From positions 1,302,001 through 1,366,000 of the forward strand of contig NZ_CP109137.1 of NCBI RefSeq assembly GCF_035918095.1: a stretch of DNA of 64,000 bases, in the 5' to 3' direction. Made by a program: the position numbers and the translations under genes. Below, piece by piece: positions 39,645-48,637 of this stretch. The notes below the pieces were generated by a model. That model was not told the origin of the DNA and did not search any database. It worked only from the letters and a program-made list of their open reading frames with translations. Each line of letters starts with the position of its first letter. Position 1 is the stretch's first letter. Source of the stretch: Streptomyces sp. NBC_01750. GTDB lineage: Bacteria > Actinomycetota > Actinomycetes > Streptomycetales > Streptomycetaceae.

Positions 39645-41422
39645 TCGGAATCGCACCGCCGGAGTACGACCCGGCTGCACCGGAGTCGGCGACGACGCTG
39701 CCCGTCGGCAGTACCGCGACCGTACGGTCCTATGTGCGCGAGCTGCTGCACCGGCACCGGCGCGCCTTCGTCGCGCTGATCACCGTCAACGCGATCGCGG
39801 TGATCGCCTCCATGACGGGCCCGTATCTGCTCGGCTCGGTGGTGGAGCGGCTGACGGACGGGGCGCGCGAGCTCCATCTGGAGCGCACCATCGCGGTGTT
39901 CACGCTCGCGCTCGTCGTCCAGACCGTGTTTGTACGGCTGGTACGGCTGCGCGGCGCGATGCTCGGCGAGGAGATGCTGGCCGATCTGCGCGAGGACTTC
40001 CTCGTGCGGTCGGTCGGCCTGCCGCCGGGCGTGCTGGAGCGGGCCGGTACCGGCGATCTGCTCTCCCGTATCACCACCGACATCGACCGGCTGGCCAACG
40101 CCATGCGCGAGGCCGTGCCGCAGCTCGCCATCGGCGTGGTGTGGGCGGCGCTGCTGCTGGGCGGTCTCGCGGTGACTGCGCCGCCGCTGGCACTTGCGGT
40201 GCTGGTGGCCGCGCCGCTGCTGGTGGCGGGCTGCCGCTGGTACTTCAGGCGGGCGCCTTCCGCGTACCGCTCTGAGGCGGCCGGTTACGCGGCGGTCGCC
40301 GGCGTACTCGCCGAGACGGTCGACGCGGGCCGGACCGTCGAGGCGCACCGCCTCGGCGCTCGCCGCGTCGCGCTCTCCGACCAGCGGGTCAAGGAGTGGA
40401 CGTCGTGGGAGCGCTACACGCTCTATCTGCGCTCGGTCCTCTTCCCCGTCATCAACATCACGCATGTCACGGTGCTCGGGTCGGTGCTGATGATCGGCGG
40501 CTGGTTCGTCCTGCGGGGCTGGATCGACGTCGGTCAGCTGACCACGGGCGCGCTGCTGGCCCAGATGCTCGTCGACCCGGTCGGGATCATCCTGCGCTGG
40601 TACGACGAGCTGCAGGTGGCCCAGGTGTCGCTGGCCAGGCTGGTGGGCGTCCGGGAGATCGAGCCGGACGCGGGCGACGGCGGGGCCAGTCCGGACGGAC
40701 GCGACGTGCGCGCGGACGAGGTGCACTTCGGCTACCGCGAGGGCGTGGACGTGCTGCACCAGGTGTCCCTGACCGTGGCGCCGGGCACCCGGCTGGCCCT
40801 GGTCGGTCCGTCCGGCGCGGGCAAGTCGACGCTGGGCCGACTGCTCGCGGGTATCTACGCGCCGCGGGCGGGACAGGTCACCCTCGGCAAGGCCGAGCTG
40901 TCCCGGATGCCCGCGGAGCGGGTCCGTGAACATGTCGCGCTCGTCAACCAGGAGCACCACGTCTTCGTGGGCTCGCTGCGCGACAACCTGCTGCTGGCTC
41001 GTACCGGCGCGTCCGACGCGGAGCTCTGGGCGGCGCTCGGCGCGGTCGACGCGGCCTCCTGGTCACGGAGTCTCGTCGACGGCCTGGACACCGAGGTCGG
41101 CTCGGGCGGCCTCGCCCTGACCCCGGCCCAGGCCCAGCAGATCGCACTGGCCCGCCTGGTCCTCGCGGACCCGCACACGCTGGTCCTGGACGAGGCGACC
41201 TCGCTCCTGGACCCGCGTGCCGCACGGCATCTGGAGCGCTCGCTGTCCCGGGTCCTGGACGGCCGCACGGTGGTGGCGATCGCTCACCGCCTGCACACCG
41301 CGCACGACGCGGATGTGATCGCGGTGGTGGAGGAGGGCCGGATCAGCGAGCTGGGCAGCCACGACGAACTGGTGGCGGCCGACGGCGCGTACGCGGCACT
41401 GTGGCGTTCCTGGCACGGGTGA
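39641..41422 (+). CDS. ABC exporter half-transporter B; Walker A intact, signature lost
   Basis: 593 aa. Six membrane helices in residues ~35-310. The ATPase domain has a normal Walker A (VGPSGAGKSTLGRLL) and Walker B (TLVLDEATSLLD), but the position of LSGGQ reads ALTPAQAQQIALARL. In a head-to-tail dimer, Walker A of this subunit faces the intact signature of subunit A, giving one competent site and one dead site. This asymmetry is known for heterodimeric exporters, though loss of the whole P-loop in one partner is an extreme form. Confidence 0.88.
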   Translation: MIGIAPPEYDPAAPESATTLPVGSTATVRSYVRELLHRHRRAFVALITVNAIAVIASMTGPYLLGSVVERLTDGARELHLERTIAVFTLALVVQTVFVRLVRLRGAMLGEEMLADLREDFLVRSVGLPPGVLERAGTGDLLSRITTDIDRLANAMREAVPQLAIGVVWAALLLGGLAVTAPPLALAVLVAAPLLVAGCRWYFRRAPSAYRSEAAGYAAVAGVLAETVDAGRTVEAHRLGARRVALSDQRVKEWTSWERYTLYLRSVLFPVINITHVTVLGSVLMIGGWFVLRGWIDVGQLTTGALLAQMLVDPVGIILRWYDELQVAQVSLARLVGVREIEPDAGDGGASPDGRDVRADEVHFGYREGVDVLHQVSLTVAPGTRLALVGPSGAGKSTLGRLLAGIYAPRAGQVTLGKAELSRMPAERVREHVALVNQEHHVFVGSLRDNLLLARTGASDAELWAALGAVDAASWSRSLVDGLDTEVGSGGLALTPAQAQQIALARLVLADPHTLVLDEATSLLDPRAARHLERSLSRVLDGRTVVAIAHRLHTAHDADVIAVVEEGRISELGSHDELVAADGAYAALWRSWHG

Positions 41423-41435
41423 GCACCGCGGAACG

Positions 41436-42227
41436 CTAGATGTAGCCCATCGCCGCCGCGCCGCCCACTCCCCCGAGCAGCATGAACACCGGCATCAGCA
41501 CCTTCAGTTCCACCCAGCTGCCCGCCCTGAACCGCATCGCCTTCGGCGGGCCGATCGGGTACCAGCGCTTGCGGCCCACCGGGATCGGCCACAGGATCGG
41601 GCAGCCCGAGATGGTCAGCGCATCGCCGATGTCATGCACCAGGGCGCCCAGCACTATCGGCAGGCCCAGCCACAGGTACTCCTGACCCGGGGCCGTGAAC
41701 AGCCAGTCCGCGCCGTTGCCCGGCTTGTCCAGCACTCCCGCCAGGATCCACGCGCTGGTGGCGCCCAGCAGCCACACCAGTACATCGCTGGAGACCCGGG
41801 CGGCCCGCCACAGCAGGCCCTCCACCGCGAGCACCAGGTGGACGAAGAGGATCGCGAGAACCGCCCACCGGCCCCCCGTGATCGCCAGCGCCGAGGTGCC
41901 GGCGCCGATCAGTACCGCCCACAGCCAGGTGTGGGTGAGCGTGCGGTGGCCGCCGGTCCTGCGCTTGTCGCCGGGCTTCTTCGTCGCCTTGTAGACGGCG
42001 TACGACAGCTTGTCCACGACCTCGCACAGTCCGCGCGAGACGGGCCCGAAGGCCCGCGAGATCGTCGCCGCCTTGTGGTCGAGGTCGGGCGCGAGTGCCG
42101 CGCCCGCGCAGATCAGCGCTCCGACGACGAGGACAGGCCACGGCATCGGGTGGCCGGCGGCGGCGGTCGCCGCGCCCACCCCCAGCCAGGCAGCCGCCCC
42201 GGACAGAGAGTGCGCCGGTCCCATCAT
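41436..42227 (-). CDS. YdjM-like metal-dependent membrane hydrolase
   Basis: 263 aa from ATG 42227 (MMGPAHSLSGAAAWLG). Family features are APDLDHKAATISRAFGPVSR and HRTLTHTWLWAVL, the paired Asp/His motifs of the LexA-binding/YdjM (DUF457) family, interspersed with several hydrophobic helices and a GALVHDIGDALT motif near the C-terminus. Biochemical role unknown. The frame stays open far upstream on this strand, but that extension is antisense to the helicase and thioesterase genes and is not coding. Convergent with the ABC pair. Confidence 0.83.
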   Translation of the reverse strand: MMGPAHSLSGAAAWLGVGAATAAAGHPMPWPVLVVGALICAGAALAPDLDHKAATISRAFGPVSRGLCEVVDKLSYAVYKATKKPGDKRRTGGHRTLTHTWLWAVLIGAGTSALAITGGRWAVLAILFVHLVLAVEGLLWRAARVSSDVLVWLLGATSAWILAGVLDKPGNGADWLFTAPGQEYLWLGLPIVLGALVHDIGDALTISGCPILWPIPVGRKRWYPIGPPKAMRFRAGSWVELKVLMPVFMLLGGVGGAAAMGYI

Positions 42228-42347
42228 GTGCGTTCCCGCCCCATTGCTCTTGTGGTGAAGCCCAGTTGACAGCGCAGCGTATCGCCCATGATCTTGTCGC
42301 CGTCGCCCGGTTCCCTGATCCGGGCGGAAGGCAGGCAAGATGGGTGC

Positions 42348-44861
42348 GTGACCCTTATTGATCAGCTGCCGCCGGATGCCGACCCCGATGCCCTCTTCGA
42401 AGCCTTCTCCTCGTGGGCCGAAGGCCAGGGCATCACGCTCTACCCGGCTCAGGAGGAGGCGCTGATCGAGGTGGTATCCGGGGCCAATGTGATCCTTTCC
42501 ACTCCCACCGGCTCGGGAAAGAGCCTGGTCGCGGCGGGTGCGCACTTCACGGCGCTGGCTCAGGACAAGGTCACCTTCTACACGGCGCCGATCAAGGCGC
42601 TGGTCTCCGAGAAGTTCTTCGACCTCTGCAAGCTCTTCGGCACGGAGAACGTCGGGATGCTGACGGGCGACGCGTCCGTCAACGCCGATGCCCCGGTGAT
42701 CTGCTGCACCGCCGAGGTGCTGGCCTCCATCGCGCTGCGTGACGGCAAGGACGCCGATATCGGCCAGGTCGTGATGGACGAGTTCCACTTCTACGCCGAG
42801 CCGGACCGCGGCTGGGCCTGGCAGATCCCGCTTCTCGAACTGCCGCAGGCGCAGTTCATCCTGATGTCGGCGACGCTCGGCGACGTCTCCCGGTTCGAGG
42901 GCGACCTGACCCGACGCACCGGCCGTCCCACCTCGGTCGTGCGCTCCGCAAGCCGCCCGGTCCCGCTCTCCTACGAGTACCGGCGGACGCCGATCACGGA
43001 GACGCTGACCGAACTCCTGGAGACCAAGCAGGCGCCGGTCTACATCGTGCACTTCACGCAGGCGGCGGCCGTGGAGCGCGCCCAGTCGCTCATGAGCATC
43101 AACATGTGTTCGCGTGAGGAGAAGGACCAGATCGCCGAGTTGCTCGGCAGCTTCCGGTTCACCACCAAGTTCGGCCGCAATCTCTCCCGTTATGTAAGGC
43201 ACGGCATCGGCGTCCACCACGCCGGCATGCTTCCCAAGTACCGGCGGCTGGTCGAAAAGCTTGCCCAGGCGGGCCTGTTGAAGGTCATCTGCGGCACGGA
43301 CACCCTCGGGGTCGGCGTCAACGTCCCCATCCGTACGGTGCTGTTCACGGCACTGACCAAGTACGACGGCACGCGTGTACGCACCCTGCGTGCCCGTGAG
43401 TTCCACCAGATCGCGGGCCGCGCGGGCCGCGCCGGCTTCGACACGGCCGGCCTGGTCGCCGCCCAGGCGCCCGAGCACGTCATCGAGAACGACAAGGCGC
43501 TCGCGAAGGCCGGAGACGATCCGAAGAAGCGCCGCAAGGTCGTCCGTAAGAAGGCGCCCGAGGGCTTTGTCGCCTGGTCGGACACCACCTTCGAGAAGCT
43601 CATCGCCTCCGACCCGGAGCCGCTGACCTCCCGTTTCCGGGTCACGCACACAATGCTGCTGTCGATCATCGCCCGGCCGGGAAACGCCTTCGACGCGATG
43701 CGCCGTCTCCTCGAGGACAACCACGAGCCGCGCAAGAACCAGCTCCGCCACATTCGCCGCGCGATCGCCATCTACCGCTCGCTTCTCGACGGCGGCGTGG
43801 TCGAGCGGCTCGACACACCCGACCCCGAGGGCCGCATCGTCCGCCTCACCGTCGATCTCCAGCACGACTTCGCGCTCAACCAGCCGCTGTCCACCTTCGC
43901 GCTGGCCTCCTACGAGCTGCTGGACCCCGAATCGCCTTCGTACGCCCTGGACATGGTCTCGGTGGTCGAGTCCACGCTGGACGATCCGCGCCAGATCCTC
44001 GCCGCCCAGCAGAACAAGGCACGCGGCGAGGCGGTCGCGCTGATGAAGGCGGACGGCGTCGAGTACGAGGAGCGGATGGAGCGGCTGCAGGACGTCTCGT
44101 ACCCCAAACCGCTGGAAGAGCTGCTGTGGCACGCGTACAACGTCTACCGCAAGAGCCACCCGTGGGTCGGCGACCATCCCGTCTCGCCGAAGTCCGTCAT
44201 CCGTGACATGTACGAACGGGCCCTGTCCTTCACGGAGTTCACCTCCTTCTACGAGCTGGCCCGCACCGAGGGCATCGTGCTGCGCTACCTCGCGGGCGCG
44301 TACAAGGCGCTGGAGCACACCATCCCGGACGATCTGAAGTCCGAGGACCTCGAGGACCTGACCGCCTGGCTCGGCGAGATGGTGCGCCAGGTCGACTCCA
44401 GCCTGCTGGACGAGTGGGAGCAGCTCGCCAACCCGGAGATCGAGACCGCCGAGCAGGCCCAGGAGAAGGCCGACCAGGTCAAGCCGGTCACCGCCAACGC
44501 CCGCGCCTTCCGGGTCCTGGTGCGCAACGCCATGTTCCGGCGGGTCGAGCTCGCCGCGCTGGACAAGGTCGGCGAACTCGGCGAGCTGGACGCCGAGTCG
44601 GGCTGGGACGCGGACGCCTGGGGCGAGGCGATGGACGCGTACTGGGACGAGTACGAGGAGCTGGGCACCGGTCCCGACGCCCGCGGGCCGAAGCTGCTGC
44701 TGATCGAGGAGGACGCGGAGCACGGCCTGTGGCGCGTCCGGCAGATCTTCGCCGATCCGAACGGCGACCATGACTGGGGAATCAGTGCGGAGGTCGATCT
44801 CGCTGCCTCCGACGAGGAAGGCCTCGCGGTCGTACGCGTCACCGCCGTCGGCCAGCTCTGA
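42348..44861 (+). CDS. DEAD/DEAH-box RNA helicase (Ski2-like, DUF3516 family)
   Basis: 837 aa from GTG 42348. Helicase motifs in order: TLYPAQEEAL (Q-like), STPTGSGKS (I), TAPIKALVSEKF (Ia), VMDEFHFYAE (II, DEFH), LMSATLGD (III), GIGVHHAGMLPKYRRLVE and QIAGRAGRAGFD (VI). The C-terminal ~350 residues are the DUF3516 region with conserved helical segments (AYNVYRKSHPWVGDHPVSPKSVIRDMYERALSF). It should unwind RNA or RNP using ATP; in actinobacteria such genes are core but little studied. Followed 31 bp later by tesB. Confidence 0.87.
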   Translation: MTLIDQLPPDADPDALFEAFSSWAEGQGITLYPAQEEALIEVVSGANVILSTPTGSGKSLVAAGAHFTALAQDKVTFYTAPIKALVSEKFFDLCKLFGTENVGMLTGDASVNADAPVICCTAEVLASIALRDGKDADIGQVVMDEFHFYAEPDRGWAWQIPLLELPQAQFILMSATLGDVSRFEGDLTRRTGRPTSVVRSASRPVPLSYEYRRTPITETLTELLETKQAPVYIVHFTQAAAVERAQSLMSINMCSREEKDQIAELLGSFRFTTKFGRNLSRYVRHGIGVHHAGMLPKYRRLVEKLAQAGLLKVICGTDTLGVGVNVPIRTVLFTALTKYDGTRVRTLRAREFHQIAGRAGRAGFDTAGLVAAQAPEHVIENDKALAKAGDDPKKRRKVVRKKAPEGFVAWSDTTFEKLIASDPEPLTSRFRVTHTMLLSIIARPGNAFDAMRRLLEDNHEPRKNQLRHIRRAIAIYRSLLDGGVVERLDTPDPEGRIVRLTVDLQHDFALNQPLSTFALASYELLDPESPSYALDMVSVVESTLDDPRQILAAQQNKARGEAVALMKADGVEYEERMERLQDVSYPKPLEELLWHAYNVYRKSHPWVGDHPVSPKSVIRDMYERALSFTEFTSFYELARTEGIVLRYLAGAYKALEHTIPDDLKSEDLEDLTAWLGEMVRQVDSSLLDEWEQLANPEIETAEQAQEKADQVKPVTANARAFRVLVRNAMFRRVELAALDKVGELGELDAESGWDADAWGEAMDAYWDEYEELGTGPDARGPKLLLIEEDAEHGLWRVRQIFADPNGDHDWGISAEVDLAASDEEGLAVVRVTAVGQL

Positions 44862-44892
44862 CCCGGCCGGCCTGAACATGGGAGAACACCTG

Positions 44893-45765
44893 ATGACGAA
44901 CCCGGCCGAGCGCCTGGTCGATCTGCTCGACCTGGAACAGATCGAGGTCAATATCTTCCGCGGGCGCAGCCCCGAGGAGTCCCTGCAACGGGTCTTCGGC
45001 GGGCAGGTGGCGGGCCAGGCCCTGGTCGCCGCCGGGCGTACGACGGACGGCGAGCGGCCTGTGCACTCGCTGCACGCATATTTCCTGCGGCCGGGAATCC
45101 CCGGCGTGCCCATCGTCTACCAGGTCGAACGGGTCAGGGACGGCCGGTCGTTCACCACCCGCCGGGTCACCGCCGTGCAGCAGGGCAAGACCATCTTCAA
45201 TCTGACCGCCTCCTTCCACCGGCCGGAGGAAGGCAGCATCGAGCATCAGCTGCCGCCGCGCCTCGAATTCCCGGACCCCGAGTCCCTGCCCTCGGTCACC
45301 ACCGAGATCCGTGAGCATCTCGGCGCCCTCCCCGAGGCCCTGGAGCGGATGGAGCGCCGCCAGCCCTTCGACATCCGATATGTCGACCGGCTGCGCTGGA
45401 CCCCGGAGGAGATCAAGGAGGCGGACCCGCGCAGCGCGGTGTGGATGCGCGCGGTGGGCCCGCTGGGCGACGACCCGCTGGTGCACACCTGCGCCCTGAC
45501 GTATGCGAGCGACATGACTCTCCTGGACGCGGTCCGTATCCCGGTGGAGCCGCTCTGGGGTCCGCGCGGCTTCGACATGGCATCGCTGGACCATGCGATG
45601 TGGTTCCACCGGCCGTTCCGCGCGGACGAGTGGTTCCTGTACGACCAGGAGTCCCCGATCTCGACCGGCGGCCGGGGACTGGCTCGTGGCCGTATTTACG
45701 ACCGCGAGGGCAGGCTGCTGGTGTCGGTGGTGCAGGAGGGGCTCTTCAGACCGCTCGGCGGCTGA
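44893..45765 (+). CDS. tesB: Acyl-CoA thioesterase II
   Basis: 290 aa. ATG 44893 was chosen over ATG 44878 because GGGAGA sits at good spacing before it. Two hot-dog halves are visible: FGGQVAGQALVAAGRT and HSLHAYFLRPGIPGVPIVYQVERVRDGRSFTTRRVTAVQQGK in the first; ASLDHAMWFHRPFRADEWFLYDQESP and ARGRIYDREGRLLVSVVQEGLFR in the second, with the catalytic Asp in SLDHAM. Hydrolyses medium- and long-chain acyl-CoA to free acid and CoA in the cytoplasm. Confidence 0.92.
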   Translation: MTNPAERLVDLLDLEQIEVNIFRGRSPEESLQRVFGGQVAGQALVAAGRTTDGERPVHSLHAYFLRPGIPGVPIVYQVERVRDGRSFTTRRVTAVQQGKTIFNLTASFHRPEEGSIEHQLPPRLEFPDPESLPSVTTEIREHLGALPEALERMERRQPFDIRYVDRLRWTPEEIKEADPRSAVWMRAVGPLGDDPLVHTCALTYASDMTLLDAVRIPVEPLWGPRGFDMASLDHAMWFHRPFRADEWFLYDQESPISTGGRGLARGRIYDREGRLLVSVVQEGLFRPLGG

Positions 45766-45938
45766 AGCGGTCCATGGGCCCCAGGCCGGCGCCGGCGAGA
45801 AGCAGCGGAGCAACGGGTCCCCGGTCGCGGTCCACACCGACGTCACCCTCGGCCGGCTCCCCGGGGCGACCGGCTTCGTGGCACCGCGTCCCCGGGGTCC
45901 ACAATGAACATCGATTGCCCGCCACCGAGGAGAACCCG

Positions 45939-46427
45939 ATGACCCTGTACGACATCCCGCTGCGCACGCTGACCGGCGAGCCCACCTCCCTGGCCGACTA
46001 CCGCGGCCAGGCGGTCCTGCTGGTGAACGTCGCCTCCAAGTGCGGTCTGACCCCTCAGTACGCCGGCCTGGAGCAGCTGCAGAAGCAGTACGGCGAGCAG
46101 GGCTTCACAGTCCTGGGCGTGCCCTGCAACCAGTTCGCGGGCCAGGAGCCGGGAAGTGCGGAGGAGATCGAGTCCTTCTGCTCGGCGACATACGGTGTGA
46201 CCTTCCCCATGCTGGAGAAGACCGATGTGAACGGCGCGGACCGGCACCCGCTGTACGCGGAGCTGACGAAGGTCGCGGACAGCGAGGGCGAGTCCGGCGA
46301 CGTGCAGTGGAACTTCGAGAAGTTCCTGATCGGCAAGGACGGCGCGGTCGTGTCACGGATCCGCCCGCGCACCGAGCCCGAGGCCCCCGAGGTCGTCGCC
46401 GCGATCGAGGCGCTGCTCTCCGCCTGA
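45939..46427 (+). CDS. Glutathione peroxidase family protein (thioredoxin-type peroxidase)
   Basis: 162 aa with GAGGAGA before ATG 45939. The catalytic tetrad is visible: NVASKCGLTPQYAGLE (peroxidatic Cys36), PCNQFAGQEPGS (Gln, and a second Cys), WNFEKFLI (Trp, Asn). The conserved Cys in the FCSATYGVTFP segment could be the resolving cysteine, as in thioredoxin-dependent GPx. Actinobacteria lack glutathione, so the reductant is probably thioredoxin or mycothiol-linked (established for relatives, inferred here). Two hairpins follow the stop. Confidence 0.9.
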   Translation: MTLYDIPLRTLTGEPTSLADYRGQAVLLVNVASKCGLTPQYAGLEQLQKQYGEQGFTVLGVPCNQFAGQEPGSAEEIESFCSATYGVTFPMLEKTDVNGADRHPLYAELTKVADSEGESGDVQWNFEKFLIGKDGAVVSRIRPRTEPEAPEVVAAIEALLSA

Positions 46428-46453
46428 CGTCCTGCGTCCTCGATCGCAGGACG
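46428..46453 (+). terminator. Terminator of the peroxidase gene
   Basis: CGTCCTGCG (46428-46436) and CGCAGGACG (46445-46453) form a perfect 9-bp stem with an 8-nt loop, beginning one base after the stop; GGGTTT follows. Confidence 0.7.
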
Positions 46454-46474
46454 GGGTTTGCTGTGCTCTGTCCC

Positions 46475-46508
46475 CGGTCGGAGAAGGCTTGGTCAAGCCC
46501 TCTCCGAC
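46475..46508. terminator. Bidirectional terminator between peroxidase and acyl-CoA dehydrogenase genes
   Basis: GGTCGGAGA (46475-46483) pairs with TCTCCGACC (46500-46508), and the inner AGGCTTG/CAAGCCCT continues the stem around a GT loop with one bulge. It lies between convergent genes. Confidence 0.65.
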
Positions 46509-46527
46509 CAGGGAAGAACGGACCGCA

Positions 46528-47754
46528 CTAGCGGATCGGCATGCCCGAGAGGGTTCTGGCGATCACCAGGCGCTGGATCTCGCTCGTGCCCTCGAAGATC
46601 GTGTAGATCGCGGAGTCGCGGTGCATGCGCTCCACCGGGTACTCGCGGGTGAAGCCGTTGCCGCCCAGGATCTGGATGGCTTGCGCCGTTACCTTCTTGG
46701 CGGTCTCACTGGCGAACAGCTTGGACATGGAGCCCTCGGCGGAGTTGAAGGGCTTGCCCGTCACCGCCATCCAGGAGGCGCGCCACACCAGCAGCCGCGC
46801 CGCGTCGATCTGGGTGCGCATGTCGGCCAGCTGGAAGGCAATGCCCTGGTTGTCGATGATCGGGCGGCCGAACTGGGTGCGCGTCATGGCGTAGTCGAGT
46901 GCGAATTCGTACGCGGCGCGGGCGGTGCCCACCGCCATCGCGCCGACCGCGGGCCGGGACGCCTCGAAGGTGGCCATGGCCGCGTTCTTCACACGCTCGC
47001 CGCCGGACCTGGCGCGCTCACGCGCCCGGGCCAGGCGCTCGTCCAGCTTCTCCTTGCCGCCGAGCAGGCAGTGCCCGGGAAGGCGTACGTCCTCCAGCAC
47101 CACCTCGGCGGTGTGGGAGGCGCGGATGCCGTGCTTCTTGAACTTCTGGCCCTGCGAGAGACCGGGGGTGTTCGGTGGCACGATGAACGAGGCGTGGCCC
47201 TTGGAGCCGATCTCCGGGTCGACGACCGCGACCACGACATGGACGTTGGCGATACCGCCGTTGGTCGCCCAGGTCTTGGTGCCGTTGAGTACCCACTCGT
47301 CCTTGGCCTCGTCGTACACCGCCCGCGTACGCATCGCGCCGACGTCCGAGCCGGCGTCCGGCTCGGAGGAGCAGAAGGCCGCGACCTTCACATCGTGCAC
47401 GTCGCCGTACATCTGCGGAATCCAGGTGCCGATCTGCTCCTCGGTTCCGTTGGCGAGGACGCCGACGGCCGCAAGTCCCGTACCGACAATGGAAAGGCCG
47501 ATGCCGGCGTCGCCCCAGAAGAGCTCCTCCGTCGCCATCGGGATGCCGAGACCGGTCGGGTCGACGTACTGCTGGGCGTAGAAGTCGAGGGAGTAGATTC
47601 CCACCTTGGCCGCTTCCTGGATGACGGGCCAGGGGGTCTCCTCACGCTCGTCCCACTCGGCGGCGGCCGGGCGCATCACGTCCTTGGCGAAACCGTTCAG
47701 CCAATCGCGGACCTGCTTCTGGTCGTCGTTGAGTTCGAGCGTGAACTCGGCCAT
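46528..47754 (-). CDS. Acyl-CoA dehydrogenase
   Basis: 408 aa, family length. Landmarks: FCSSEPDAGSDVGAMRTRAV (flavin-binding signature 1), NGTKTWATNGGIANVHVVVAVV, DYAMTRTQFGRPIIDNQGIAFQLADM and QILGGNGFTREYPVERMHRDSAIYTIFEGTSEIQRLVIAR (signature 2, with the catalytic Glu in FEGTSE). It oxidises an acyl-CoA to the enoyl-CoA, passing electrons to ETF. Divergent from a TetR-family regulator with an inverted repeat in the shared promoter, which suggests control by acyl-CoA. Confidence 0.93.
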   Translation of the reverse strand: MAEFTLELNDDQKQVRDWLNGFAKDVMRPAAAEWDEREETPWPVIQEAAKVGIYSLDFYAQQYVDPTGLGIPMATEELFWGDAGIGLSIVGTGLAAVGVLANGTEEQIGTWIPQMYGDVHDVKVAAFCSSEPDAGSDVGAMRTRAVYDEAKDEWVLNGTKTWATNGGIANVHVVVAVVDPEIGSKGHASFIVPPNTPGLSQGQKFKKHGIRASHTAEVVLEDVRLPGHCLLGGKEKLDERLARARERARSGGERVKNAAMATFEASRPAVGAMAVGTARAAYEFALDYAMTRTQFGRPIIDNQGIAFQLADMRTQIDAARLLVWRASWMAVTGKPFNSAEGSMSKLFASETAKKVTAQAIQILGGNGFTREYPVERMHRDSAIYTIFEGTSEIQRLVIARTLSGMPIR

Positions 47755-47773
47755 GTTCGCCTCCAGCGCTGCA

Positions 47774-47790
47774 TGTTACTAACGGTAACA
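47774..47790. promoter_or_regulatory. Candidate TetR operator in the acyl-CoA dehydrogenase promoter
   Basis: TGTTAC (47774-47779) and GTAACA (47785-47790) are exact inverted arms 5 nt apart, 20 bp before the dehydrogenase start. A further half-site TGTTACC follows at about 47797. Confidence 0.65.
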
Positions 47791-47908
47791 TCAGTCTGTT
47801 ACCGGCGAGTAGCCCGTGTCAACCGGCAACTGCCCGATCCCCTGTACACGCGGGCATGGTGTTACGTTGCGCAGGCGTCACGCAATCGTTCGGGCGGGGA
47901 GAAACACT

Positions 47909-48556
47909 ATGGAGACCACACAGCACGCAGCTGGCCAGCAACGGTCGGCCGACCAGCGGCGCCGGGAGCTGCTCGAAGCCGCGGACCGGGTGGTGCTCCG
48001 GGACGGCCCGCATGCCTCCATGAACGCCATCGCCGCCGAGGCGGGCATCACCAAACCCATCCTGTACCGGCACTTCGGCGACAAGGGCGGCCTCTACCGT
48101 GCGCTCGCCAAGCGCCACACCGACGCCCTGCTGGACGCCCTGCGGGCAGCGGTGGACGCGCCCGCCGACCGCCGTGAGCGGGTCGAGGCAACTCTCGACA
48201 CCTACCTCGCCGCGATCGAGGCACGGCCGCAGGTCTACCGCTTCCTGATGCATCCGGCGGAGGACGCCCAGCCGTCGGAGGCCGGCTTCGACGTCGGCCG
48301 CCACTCGGCGCCACTGCTGCGCCGGCTCGGCGAGGAGCTGGCGAAAGTGATCTACGACCGGGTCGACCTGGGACCCGACAGCGAACAGCTGGCCCGGGTG
48401 TGGGGCCATGGCATCGTCGGCATGATGCACGCGGCCGGCGACTGGTGGCTCGGCGAACGCCCGTGCTCCCGCGCCGAGTTGGTGCGCAGCCTCGCCGATC
48501 TGCTCTGGGGCCGGCTGGCCGCGGCCGGCGACCGCGCCGGCGGTCCGGTCTTCTGA
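47909..48556 (+). CDS. TetR family transcriptional regulator
   Basis: 215 aa from ATG 47909 with GGGGAGA upstream; the longer frame to 47816 is not needed. The DNA-binding domain is RRELLEAADRVVLRDGPHASMNAIAAEAGITKPILYRHFGDKGGLYRALAKRH. The C-terminal ligand domain contains QVYRFLMHPAEDA and WGHGIVGMMHAAGDWWLGERPCSRAELVRSLADLLW, a form often seen in actinobacterial fatty-acid regulators. It probably represses the divergent acyl-CoA dehydrogenase gene (inference). Confidence 0.9.
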   Translation: METTQHAAGQQRSADQRRRELLEAADRVVLRDGPHASMNAIAAEAGITKPILYRHFGDKGGLYRALAKRHTDALLDALRAAVDAPADRRERVEATLDTYLAAIEARPQVYRFLMHPAEDAQPSEAGFDVGRHSAPLLRRLGEELAKVIYDRVDLGPDSEQLARVWGHGIVGMMHAAGDWWLGERPCSRAELVRSLADLLWGRLAAAGDRAGGPVF

Positions 48557-48572
48557 CGGGCCGAGCGGCATC

Positions 48573-48621
48573 GACGGCCGGTCGTCGAGGGCCGGTCGCC
48601 GAGAGCCGACTACCGGCCGTC
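48573..48621. terminator. Possible bidirectional terminator between tetR and def
   Basis: GACGGCCGGT (48573-48582) and ACCGGCCGTC (48612-48621) are exact inverted arms with 29 nt between, themselves G/C-rich; further CGGCCGGTC copies occur at about 48591 and 48631. Confidence 0.45.
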
Positions 48622-48637
48622 GGCCGTTGACGGCCGG

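Noticed and set aside
42228..45113. Upstream extension of the YdjM-like gene into a 1225-codon minus-strand frame
   Set aside because: It is antisense to the helicase and thioesterase genes; only the part from 42227 downward has family features.
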